The position numbers were made by a program, and so were the translations under genes. From Sthenelais limicola (taxonomy: Eukaryota > Annelida > Polychaeta > Phyllodocida > Sigalionidae): 64,000 nt of DNA. The DNA is taken from positions 47,550,966-47,614,965 of the forward strand of contig OW804094.1 in assembly GCA_942159475.1 (NCBI GenBank). Direction: 5' to 3'. The notes under the pieces were generated by a model, which saw only the letters and a list, made by a program, of their open reading frames with translations, was not told the DNA's origin and ran no database searches. Below are positions 47,908 through 58,990 of the stretch, one piece after another; position 1 is the first letter of the stretch, and each line of letters starts with the position of its first letter.

Positions 47908-48285
47908 AGTCGAAGGCTGCAACTTGTTGAACACCTCCAATTATATCCTGTTTTTTTTCTCGAAAATCCAATACAGATAAACACATAGTTCATAATTACA
48001 CTGTTTCCCGCTAAGCCTTATCTTTCCCCAATCCATATTGATATGCCTTATCAATATGCATGTATGAATCCATTCAAAGATACATATATGGTTCCTGTTG
48101 TCAATTTTTTTCGAATTTCCATCCAGTAATTCCATGTACCTAGGTATATGGAGTGCTTGCAGTTGCACATATAGGACTTTAAATTATTTTTTAAAAAAAT
48201 TGTGTTACATACATCACTTCCTACTTTTAATGCCATTTCTTACTTTACCAGTTTCTTAGAGCTTAACTTAATAAGATGGGCAAGG

Positions 48286-50064
48286 CTAGTGTTTTGCTCG
48301 TACATTAGTAGAACCGTTGGCATTTCCTCGCTTATGGCAACCCAGTAACTTCTGGAAAGCCTTCCTGAAATCGTCATTGAAAATAGTGTAGAGAATTGGG
48401 TTCATTGCAGAGTTCGAATATCCCAACCAAAACATGAAGGCGTCCAAGCCACCGGGAATATAGCAGTAAGGACAGAAAGATCGCACCACGTAGATAATAA
48501 AGAATCCGAGCCAACAGCCACAAAAAAAGGCAATGATGATAGCCATACGGATGGTAGCTCTAACCTCTCTCTGGTCGAACCTTTTCTGTTTCTGACTGCT
48601 TCTAGACTTCTCCCGGTCCTTTTTGAAGGGATTTACATGTCTGAGTTGATTTGAAATGCTCTTTCGAGAAACCGATTTTTCAGAATCGTTCCTCGTGAGT
48701 ACCTCCTTGGATACCGATAGAAACTTGCTTTTTAAATTGCTCTTTAAAGGGGTTTCCTTGTTATTGTTTGGGATCACAGCTGTTGTACTGTCCTCGGTCA
48801 CAACTATTTGGATATGCTCTTGATCTGTTTCCTTGCCGGATGAGTCGAGGATATTATGGTCGGGATTGTTCATGGCTATTTTCTCAGACCTCTGGCTATT
48901 GTCCCTGATTTGTGCATCTGTCGGTGTAGTGCCTTTTGTATTGATGCCATTCTTGGCAACCTGGCCAAGACCTTCCGCCTCTGAGCTGCTTACGTATAAG
49001 GGGTGGTCACTTCGGATATGAGCTGAATCCTCATCTTCCTCACTTCTGTTTTCCCCTTGGCTGTCGGAACCATATAGACTTTTATTACTGTGACTTTCAT
49101 TTTCTATTGGGTGGTTATCCATTGCAACTGTGTTCAATTCAATAGCTAGGGTATCATTCTCTTTAACCTGGGATGATGTGGGATCAGTTTTGGATAACAG
49201 TACTTGAGGATTCTTCTCGCTTAATTTCGCCTTATTTACTCCTTTATTGTGCTTTCTTTTATTTCCAGACCCACGCATCTTCCTTATACGATACCTTAAG
49301 ACACCGAAGATTCTTATGTACAGAAAAACTGTGATAAAAAATGGAATATAGAACGAACCTGAAGCTGAATAAATTACGTAGCCCATCCGTTGGTACAAGA
49401 TGCACTCATATGTGTCTGTTTCATTGGCGTAAACATAAGTTTGAGTGAAGTCGTTCCATCCCAAAAGAGGGGGGACACATATTGCAAAGCTGAACACCCA
49501 AACAATGACAATATAAACTATTCCCTGTTTCACTGTTCTTTTTTCTCTGTACCATAATGGGTAAAGTGTGGCAGTGAAGCGGTCGAATGCTATGATGCAC
49601 AGATTCCATATGGAAGCGGTGCAGTACAGTACATCTGCAACAAGCCAGAACTGACATAAAATATCTCCGAAAACCCAGTACCCTAGGCATTCATTCACTG
49701 CCGACATAGGTAGGATAGTCACTGCCAAAAGAAAGTCACTGACAGCCAGATTTCCAATGAGATAATTAGAAACTGATCGCAAGGTTCGGTATCTAAACAG
49801 TGCCACTATGACAAGTAAGTTGCCAAATATGGTCACGATGACCAGGAGGAAAAGCAGCACTGCTACCACTATCATCCATGGTAGACTGTAATTGTGAGAG
49901 ATGGCGGATATCAAGAGGTTGTTAGAACCATTTCCATAGCTCTCAGCATCTGAGATGATACCGCTACCATTCGCCCTCACCACAGAGTAGCCATGGTTGT
50001 TAAAATCTGGGTGGGTCGGGGAAGGGAGAATGCTATTGCCAACCATGCCCTGTGTTGGTGCCAT
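48286..50064 (-). CDS. Class A GPCR, biogenic-amine receptor-like, intronless
   Basis: A 592-residue seven-helix receptor. TM1 about 63-88 (GNLLV, Asn82), TM2 about 98-121 (LAVSD, Asp110), TM3 about 137-162 with Cys137, the amine-binding Asp144 (3.32) and DRF at 161-163 in place of DRY. TM4 about 180-203 (Trp189). TM5 about 229-254 with Ser233, Ser237 (5.42, 5.46) and Pro241. TM6 about 503-528. TM7 about 541-562 with WLGYSNS and NPILY (555-559). Cys221 in loop 2 can pair with Cys137; Cys576 is a likely palmitoylation site. N-glycosylation sequons lie at Asn32, 45, 58 and 214. Loop 3 is very long (about 256-500), Ser/Lys/Glu-rich, typical of Gi-coupled amine receptors. TM6 reads CWLGFF, so the conserved Pro6.50 is Gly520. 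Features mix those of 5-HT1, D2 and alpha2/octopamine receptors, so the ligand is not assigned. The ATG has G at -3 and +4, with an in-frame stop 27 nt upstream. Confidence 0.92.
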   Translation of the reverse strand: MAPTQGMVGNSILPSPTHPDFNNHGYSVVRANGSGIISDAESYGNGSNNLLISAISHNYSLPWMIVVAVLLFLLVIVTIFGNLLVIVALFRYRTLRSVSNYLIGNLAVSDFLLAVTILPMSAVNECLGYWVFGDILCQFWLVADVLYCTASIWNLCIIAFDRFTATLYPLWYREKRTVKQGIVYIVIVWVFSFAICVPPLLGWNDFTQTYVYANETDTYECILYQRMGYVIYSASGSFYIPFFITVFLYIRIFGVLRYRIRKMRGSGNKRKHNKGVNKAKLSEKNPQVLLSKTDPTSSQVKENDTLAIELNTVAMDNHPIENESHSNKSLYGSDSQGENRSEEDEDSAHIRSDHPLYVSSSEAEGLGQVAKNGINTKGTTPTDAQIRDNSQRSEKIAMNNPDHNILDSSGKETDQEHIQIVVTEDSTTAVIPNNNKETPLKSNLKSKFLSVSKEVLTRNDSEKSVSRKSISNQLRHVNPFKKDREKSRSSQKQKRFDQREVRATIRMAIIIAFFCGCWLGFFIIYVVRSFCPYCYIPGGLDAFMFWLGYSNSAMNPILYTIFNDDFRKAFQKLLGCHKRGNANGSTNVRAKH

Positions 50065-53000
50065 GACTAAGTCTCTTACATCGATGTTTTATTGTTAGGA
50101 CGAATCATTAAAGACTTCCCCGCCGTCCCCGGTGTCATATGATATGGGGTAATGACAAAAATGAAGTGATTCCACGACAGGAATGAATGAGCAATGGGTA
50201 GGTGCAACCTGACACTTGAATCTGTGCTGTGCTGATCTTAAGAGTAGCTCAGTATCTCTCTCGTGTAAACGACCGAATATCTATAGCTACTCGGCATCAT
50301 TATTGTAAACACTCAATGTCTAAATGGACTCTTATTTGGAGGAACAACATCTTGCTTCGCGGCTTACATTAATATTAGCTTCGTTCAGACAGGCCTGGCG
50401 TCTATTTAGTCATGGTATCCTTTCTTGCCCACTAACATAAAGAGTTGGTAAATCACTTTGGTTGTGCAGGAGAGTCGGCCTGTATTCTGTTGGATGGTAT
50501 AACAGGCATCAAGTTATCCTAGCCCTGATAGTGACAGTAATTCACTCATCAGAGGCATAGATAAAAACACACGTGGTGTGATCCAAACGCCGAGGCTAGC
50601 GCATTTTCAGTTGATCTACTTTGGGGAGAATCCAAGTTTGCCTGTGATATTTGATAGCACGTCTTTACCGCGAAAGTCATATAACACACAATGTAATCCT
50701 GCTAATATCTCACAAATGCCACTTTATCTTAAGTAGAGCAGATGTCTCCTTTGCAAATGAAACGTCTATCCAGTAACATTTGTCTGGCAAGTAAGTTCAT
50801 GGCGCATATAAAAGTTGATTAATGAAGTGTAGAATGATAATGTAAACATCCACTCTTGCCTGCTTGTTTCAAACTAAACTTATGTAACGTTCGCAGGCCC
50901 TAGAGCCTAAGGCATTTCCACAAGAAGGTAGGCTAGACTGACAGAGAACCTTTGAGAAGCGGCGTGATAAAAGCCTGCAGCAGTACTGAGCTGTTGTCAA
51001 GCTTTCAGGCTTGCATGCCTTCCACTTGGGACCGCCTATATGTCCCTCTGACCGACTGTGTTGCTCTGGTGGTGTTGCTCGGTAAGTTCCAGTCTGAAAA
51101 CATATAGGAGTTGTGTTGGTCGAGCAGCACACTCTTTTATCTCCTTACTAAATACTGGGGCTGAGTACGTTCTGGTCTCCTCCTAATCTGTCTTATATAT
51201 ATCGAGTCACTCTCCGGGTTACTAGATATATATGAGTGAGAGGGAACTGTTCTTTGTCCAACCCCTATCTAATGGTCAATATGCCACAATGCCCCAACTA
51301 ATAGCAGATTACGACGGGCTCATGTAATAAGTCTGTTGTCTATGGCCGCTGATGCATATGTACTCCCTCAATACGATATTATTGAATGAAGTAATGGCCA
51401 GGCTGGATAATTGCTCTCCGGATTATAATTCTATTCAGCTTACTTTCCTAATCTCATTGGATGGCAAGACGTAATTGGTAAAAGGCCTCCTGTTTGCTTG
51501 ACTCATTGACCTGTGCTTTGAAGAGCTTGTCACAACAGTTCTTGCCCTACAATGCTTTTGATGCCAGTTAACCGTTGGTGCGCTTTGTAAAATCACATCG
51601 TCTGGAATGGCGCTGATCACCCCACTGGGCCATCGCCTAAAATATTTATATTTAATGGCAAATATCCTTTTCGCAACTAGCAAGTCTGTTTATCGTTACA
51701 CAAAGGACTGCACAGAGATAAGCATTGTGGTGATAATCGTTTACGGCGGCTCACGCTACACGGAGCACACCATGCTCGGTGTTGGAAGCTTGCAACATGC
51801 GGCTTCTGGCCTTATCTGATTAGAGCAGACTGGGGATCAACTCTCCTATGAGGTTGCCAGTAGAGGGGATCCCTGTAGTTATGGTTACGCATAAGTGCCT
51901 GCGTACGGCGGATCATGGAGTTATATGATCATCCTTTACTTGGACTCCGGGACGAAGGTACTTATGTCATGTCCATAGCATTATAAATCCATATTTAACC
52001 CACCCCGAGCCAATTGGGCCTGTTGCTGTTGATAGAGTAGATATCACACACAATTTGACTTCCTGCGGATTAGGTGGTTATAATTTAGTTACTAGTCAAA
52101 AAAATATACTATCACTTTCCTGAAGTGATCTGTTGTTAATATATTATTTGTCATAGTCATCCTAGTTATAAGAAATGGCAGAGTTCCGCAAGGGCAAGAT
52201 AAGGATAATCTCTTACTTGGAACAATGCAAATCCAGTATAAACATTTGAGGATCAATAGAGATTTGAACCATGGGTTTTCAACTAAGCCGCGTCCATATG
52301 TCGATGGTCTTTAAAAGGCGGGTGCTGCGCATATTGTCAGGTTTGCCCTTCTCATGATGCCAGAATATAGAATGCCAGAAGTGAGGATAATCCCAAGCTT
52401 TCCTTCTTACTGCTCTTTCCCGTCCGCCACTCACTCTCTTTTATTATGCCTGAAACATTCCATAAAGCATTAAAGCGAGTGGAGTTTAGAACGCTGATAA
52501 CGACGAGGCAAGCATGGATTTGAGGGGGCCTCTAGGCATTTATATGTCCTCCAAGAATGCGCGATGATCCCACGTGTTGGCTAGATACACTCTCCTGGAG
52601 TCGTGGAATGTCTTGCCCTGAGGAGGGTGGGGAGAAACCCTTTCTGAGTAGTAGTAGTGGTGGTAGTAGTGATTACTTCTGTCTACCAGGAGGCGGACAT
52701 CTCTATCTGCAGAAGGCATCTGGCCCCCATTTCCCCCTTCCTCGTTACCAGCTACACACCACTCCCAGTCGTCCTCAGAGTGCCCTCATCACTGGCCGAT
52801 CCTCAAAGGAGATCCACGGTGTAAATCAGTGGAAATTGCCTGATCTAAAACCTCACCCAGCCGACAGTTTCTTCGGTGGGTACACCTCCTGCTGATTCGG
52901 CCCCACTCACGGTAATCCCGGTCTTTCGAAGTGGGATACTTATGGTCAACTGGGCCTGAGATTTTTTTTTCATGTAATGTATTACTACGGGGAAGGAACT

Positions 53001-55443
53001 ATCCCACTCTTTGCTCTCCTAGCATATATGTGACTTATATTCGGAGGAATATGGGAGAAATGGTTTCAAATGTCTGTCACTGCACGATTATAGTCCTCTA
53101 GTGCTAAGATGACTGTTGCTGTTCAATTACGCTTGAAAAGCCGTCGCGTTAGGGACGCCGGCGGAGGTGATAGTCATCCCCTCTGATCCTTAACATATAG
53201 TTTCATCTCCTCCTCTTAACTCATGTGTATGATCCTGCCTTTACAACTAACATTATGGCTTTGATATGTCACCTTAGAGGAAGCATGGTTCTTAGAGTCG
53301 AAAATGATTAAACCTTTTCTGCGTCAATTTCTTGTTTCTGCATCCGGCAACGAATCCTTCATATACATGAGTAGTCAGGTTATTTCTGATGCTGTGGACT
53401 AGAGTCTTTGAAGGACCCTGGTAACTCCTATAGGTCATTAAGTGTTCCTGATTGCATTGATAGGCAAAGATCGAGATGGAAGCAAAGTATATCTCCCACT
53501 CGTCCAACTCAGGTCGTGCTCCTTCAAGTTCAACCACCTCCACTGCATCTGACGCACCTTGGTTAGCGAGTCCCTATTTTGTCCGACGTCCACTGGTAAT
53601 ACACAGGGCCTGTGACTCCAGAGATGCTTGGCCCTAGGTTAGTACATGGGTTACAGCGGTGGGAGCGAAACTATCCTCATCCCCCAGGTGAAATACTCTT
53701 GGAGCAATCTGCATATGGCTTTTGGCAATCGGGGGCTATTCCTGGGTAAACACCTATGTAGAGATGATCGAAACAAGCGGGGAAGAGCAAACCTAGAGTT
53801 AAGTGCTTCTAGAACGGTTCCGCTATCGAATATGTACACTTTTATGATTGCTGTGATGGGGGAAATATTAGCACATCGAGTCATTTGATCAGCAGGCTTG
53901 AGGAATTCGGTTGCTTCAGTTTGCTTGGCGCAAATACAAAATAGGTTCCTGTGGCATTATGTTGATGTCATAAGTCTCAATATTGTATCACAGTGATTTC
54001 TCCGTCCATAATTTGTTTCTGTACGTCTAACGCAAAGCTAGTGCGTCGATTATGGGTTAACCCCTCGGTCCAGGTAGAGGAGCCAAAAGATATTGAGTAA
54101 ATCTCTGTCGGGAATATAATATTTGCTCTGATCGATTTATACTCTAATATCGGTCACACCTTACACTTTTCCCATGGGAGGGACAATCGGGAGCTTGAGG
54201 TCATCGACTGGTATATGGATCTAAAGACTGAGGCTGCTTTCTGTCCATTGCCATCCCATGACTGGCCGGAATAATTACCACTTTAAACTCCTCGGCAAAT
54301 TCGTACTTTACTAGGTACTTGCGACGAAAATGACTCTGATAGGCTGACTGTCCTGCGGGCTTATCACCCCATGCCAATACCAGTCTTGACTTGGCGGACC
54401 GTGCATGTGTGTGGCGTCGGCTTGTTGTGTATAGAGAGATGGTAGCGAGTCAGGAGGTGGTATGTTATATATACATATTAGTTTTCCTGCCTCAAGCTCA
54501 AGGCACTTGTGAATAGTGAATGGTGGATTTCCCGCCTCCAGCTCCTATTGAGTCTGTTCTCTTTCTCTTGATGCGAGACCGACATGAGTTCTGAAAGAAA
54601 ATGAAGCACAGACATGTTACTATCCCCAATATGGTGAGCCTTAAGCTACACACATATTTCATCACACTTTGTACACGTGCATGCGATTACTATGAAATAG
54701 GATTATTACCATGTAAAATAAGCTGTGTTTAATGCTCTAGCAGTACTTATATTTAGGTCTGTACAATTGTATCTGATGGTCTAGTCATCTATTGGATGCA
54801 TAATATTGATATTAGAACTACACACGAGTTTAACAAGATATTCATTCTTTGTGGATACGCATACTCTTTTTTCCTTGAGAGATCGATCATTAGTGGTACT
54901 TTAGAGTTCTTATTAGTATAAATAATATAGTGCTCACAGAATTCTTCACAGAATTCGCATTTTTTGCTAGCAATCGGAAGTCAGCGTTTAGTCCGCCGTG
55001 AAGCCCTTTTAGTACTTTTATGATGGATGCATTCAACAATTCCCATTACCCATAAGTGATTTATCAATTGCAATGAGCATTATCTTTCCAGTTAGCTGTT
55101 TTGTATACCCTTATGACACTATAATTTATATCATCTATCCTATATATCATATCCCGCTTTAAATCTCTTACCCCAGAGAACCCATGAGAAACAATTCAAG
55201 ACCCATCCCCTAAAATATCTCTAATGCCCATCCTACTTCGGAATCAGGGCCTAGTAGTCAGCAGATTTTTTATTCACGTGGTTAATATCCGGCCCTATAG
55301 CTATAAATCCCTCCTTCCAAAGGATATATAGCAATCAGTGCCGTGGTGCGATGATTTCTGAAAAGGAACACTAACGACCAGGAAGGTGTGGGAGAAGAAA
55401 GCAGGAAATGGAGGATATAGAATATATATGCTTAATATTTCTT

Positions 55444-55505
55444 TGTATGTATGTATACATGTGTATACATGTATATACATGTATGTAGACATATACATAT
55501 ATAAG
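55444..55505. repeat. TATACATG-type microsatellite
   Basis: Repeated TGTATACATG and ATATACATG words over about 60 bp; self-complementary. Confidence 0.8.
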
Positions 55506-58500
55506 TATGCATGCACGCATCATATATTAGCAATGATATTTTCACGATTAATAATATTGGATGTTGGATGCTATTGATTGACATTAAATGGTGTCTCATT
55601 TTATCAGAATACCACCACTAACTTGACTTGAAACATATGCTCAAGCAATTGTGATGACGTTGCGATTTTCTGTCCTGTGTGACCTGATTATGAAAGCTCT
55701 ACTCCATCTGAAAAGGTATTCCCTTTTCTTATTCCCTCTCCATCCATTATCTAAGCTCAGAATATCAAACCTTTAAAGTATAGAATGTGCACATATCCAA
55801 TTATACTCTCTGCAATCTTGAGCAATCATTAAAATCGATTTGCCCGTGTTCCTGCACAGATCCTTGCAGACCTGTGCGCGTTCGTGTAAACAGCGATATT
55901 GCGCGTGGGATGAAAGGCCGATATAAAAGTCATTTAATTCAAATATTTAAAGGGATTTATTTCACCTCGGTCCTTTGCATGTGGTGGAAGACCCTTGGGC
56001 TTAACAGGCAGTGACAGTTCTATGTAAAGAAAACAGGTCTCTGAATGGTTGCGCTGAGAAAGGGCTTTATTCTCTTTGTCTGATTTAGATTAAGGTTTCT
56101 TCACACAAGAGGGCGTAAATGTTCAAGGTCCCCATTTAGCAGCCGAGCAGGGCTTTATTAATTTAAAGCTATTTATCTTATCCTAACATTACCTGAATAC
56201 ATTTGTTTCGAATTAAATCTTTTATCGTATTTCTTTGGTGTTGTTTTCATGCAAAGACTACTGCATACAAAGGCACAACCCATCCCGTCCCATTATTTCT
56301 ATTCAGCACCATTTAGTCCCATTAGCATTGGTTCATGCCTGGTATTCATCCTTGTGTTCTCGGCCAGTTGAGATTTAAGTTAATATTGAGGAGATTTAGG
56401 ATTGGCAAGCTCCTGCACATACACATGGGCCACATGGTCAGTTGCCCACCGCTCTGCTATACCATGCCTTGGTTTGAATGAGCACTTGATAACTTTCATT
56501 AAGAGTGGCCAGGCCATATAGGTTGTGAGTGTGCTATCGGAAATACAAGATTACACAGGAGAACCCAGGAGGCTGTCCTGAAGTACCATGACATATTATT
56601 AATGAGAGACTTGCCCATTTCAGATGGCCCTCTTGCCGTTAATGAATACTGTTCGTGATATTTCTATCAGAGAATCAGACCGCTTGCGTGACCTGTGAGG
56701 ATGTCTATCATTATAACAGGGCCTTATCTCACGGACAATGTGTCATTTATCAATATGTGCTCATTTTCCTCTGGTACCACATACCCATCGTCAATGTGGG
56801 GGCATTATTTCAGTGTAAGTGCCGTATATTTAATTGATTTTGCTCATCAAACTTTAGTTTGTTGCAAGAGTAGGAAATCGGATGTGGAGTAGGGAATATA
56901 CGTTCTAAAATAGTCTGAGTGTGGGTGTGGGTGTGGAATGGTTTCCCGGTATTGATGGTACTCTCCCTCTGGCTTAACTCATTTCGCCGGGCCACCCCGT
57001 TAAAATGCTTTATTCGGGTACAGGCCCTAACTCAGTGATAGATCAGGCAGCAATATGGGAAAAGACTATTCCTTGCTGCTTGTAGGAGTGATTCACACTA
57101 CTCACCTCAATTTATTCCAACCCTAAAAGTTAAGAACTTGGAATAAAAAAAAGAATCCTACCTACCTAGCTCGACTTATTTCTGACAACACCTCTTTTTC
57201 ATCTATCCTATTATAGATTGACAAAAACATTTAGAAAGGCATTTTAGACGTGGTCAATTACCTCCCTCCGGATTAGAACTAACAAAAAGACTGACTTAAA
57301 CACCAAGTCTTGTGAAAGGTGTTTATCGTTTAATAAGAACGTGAAATTAATCTATTCCCAGTAGTGTGTGAGACCTGGGATGACTCAAATGGAGCGAACG
57401 CGCCCAAATGTCGTCTCTGACGATTCTAGGGAGAAAAGAGCAAGATAGGCTGATTATCATCATCTTGTTGGAGAACCAGGTCAGAATGAAGATGAATGGG
57501 GTAATGACTGTAATATTCTCCCCATGCTAAGAATATACTCGATTGATGAAAACAGGGTGTTGTATTGGGATACTCGAGATGAGTTGCCCTTCTTTTCTTA
57601 TCCATCCCTATTTTACTGCTAGTAATCTGCTGAAGTGGGTACGTGGCCAATTAGTTCCTAAGAAGGTTCATCGTGGCCTCAAGGTTCTCCAGAATTGCTC
57701 TAGCAAAAGTAAGTTTATAGTTTTCACAGATTGTGCTAAAGGTGTTGGCGCTCGCATTTGACCATGCAGACGACTTTTCTTAAAGAAATGCCTATACAGA
57801 GAGGCAACATCTGAAGGCACACTATTTGGGAATGGAATTTCAGGCGTGGATAAATATAGACAGGTTTACTGATCAAGGAGATGAAATATAACACCGACCA
57901 ACAGCGTTAATGACAGGCTCAATTTTTGCATGCAAGTGTTAGGTATAAGCAGATAGGGAAAACGGATTTTTCAATAATAAGTGGGTGCCAGTGGGGCTTG
58001 AAGAGCGCCCTGTCTTTTTCACCGAGGCGAAATAGTGGAAAGGAGCTGACCAAGCGGCTGTGGCATCTTTATTCATCCTGGTGTGATGAGAGGCCGTCAA
58101 CTCGTTCTTGACATTTGGCAGCATTTTAACCATGGGAAACTGTATGACAAAATGCGTTGGCAGAATTCGGCTAAAGGGAATGCTTTAGGAGTTGAGGGAT
58201 TGTTCGTGTCTGTGCCTTTTTTTAACCCGAAGCAGAAGAGGCTTAAGGCTGAAATTTGTGGAGGGGGGGTGTTTAGCTAAATGCTATCCCAAATAACTCA
58301 ACAGCAATAATATGCAGGGCCATGTGGGTTGGCGTGAATGTGTGACTGGTGGCGAAGGCAGTTTGAGGTTGGGAACTTCAAGACCAGACGCCAAGGGCGA
58401 GCGTTGGTCCACTTATCACGGCAATACAAGTGTTGGTGTAATGGGATGAACGCATGGGCTCATCAGCGTCAGGTGCCTCTGACTGTCCTCAAGCACACCA

Positions 58501-58967
58501 ACCAACATCTCACCCTCTGGTCTCCCTCACTGTGTTAAAGTTGGAAGCATATAATATACACCTGTATTTAATTACAATCAAGGCTTCCTCGACCTCATCC
58601 TTTCTTATTTTCTACCTTTTTTTGTGTGTGTGTTTATATGAGAGCTGGTTGCTTTACGCCCTTAGCAACACATTGTAGGTTATATCAAGGGCGGTGAAAG
58701 ATGGGTTTTTGTGTTTGCCAGTTGCTATAATTATGTACATAGAATTCAATTTGTTTGTTAACTTGCAGTGCCTGAAATATTTGATTGTTTGATGTTAATT
58801 TTGACATAGGCCGAGTAAAATTTGAGAGTATAACCAGGCGCTCGAGGTAGCAATAACCATCTCCGCCGGAGATTTTCATCAGCTCACATTGCCCAAATAA
58901 CCAGCCTTTCAAAGCGCTTATTCCTCAAGTAGCAAGGTGATTAATTCAGTCAACTTTTTATTTATGG

Positions 58968-58990
58968 TTCTATTGCAATTTGCAATAGAA
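58968..58990. repeat. 23-bp palindrome with two TTGCAA cores
   Basis: TTCTATTGCAA (58,968-58,978), one T, then TTGCAATAGAA (58,980-58,990): 11-bp perfect arms. Each arm carries ATTGCAA/TTGCAAT, similar to C/EBP-type half-sites. It could be a regulatory site, though no adjacent gene is known. Confidence 0.6.

Larger units (their letters stand above)
40794..48285. other. Mostly non-coding stretch between the giant element and the GPCR
   Basis: No confident gene. Frames up to about 100 codons (for example 42,687-42,998 minus) carry no recognisable domain. The word TAAAGCCGCATTATCAGC at 41,601 also occurs, with one change, at 18,161. A palindrome built on TTCCTAGGA lies near 43,040. The only frame with protein-like content is at 46,813-47,061 minus. 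Confidence 0.5.

Noticed and set aside
52261..52290. tRNA-like A-box and B-box words on the minus strand
   Set aside because: The two boxes are only about 9 nt apart and no cloverleaf can be drawn, so neither a tRNA nor a clear SINE is supported.
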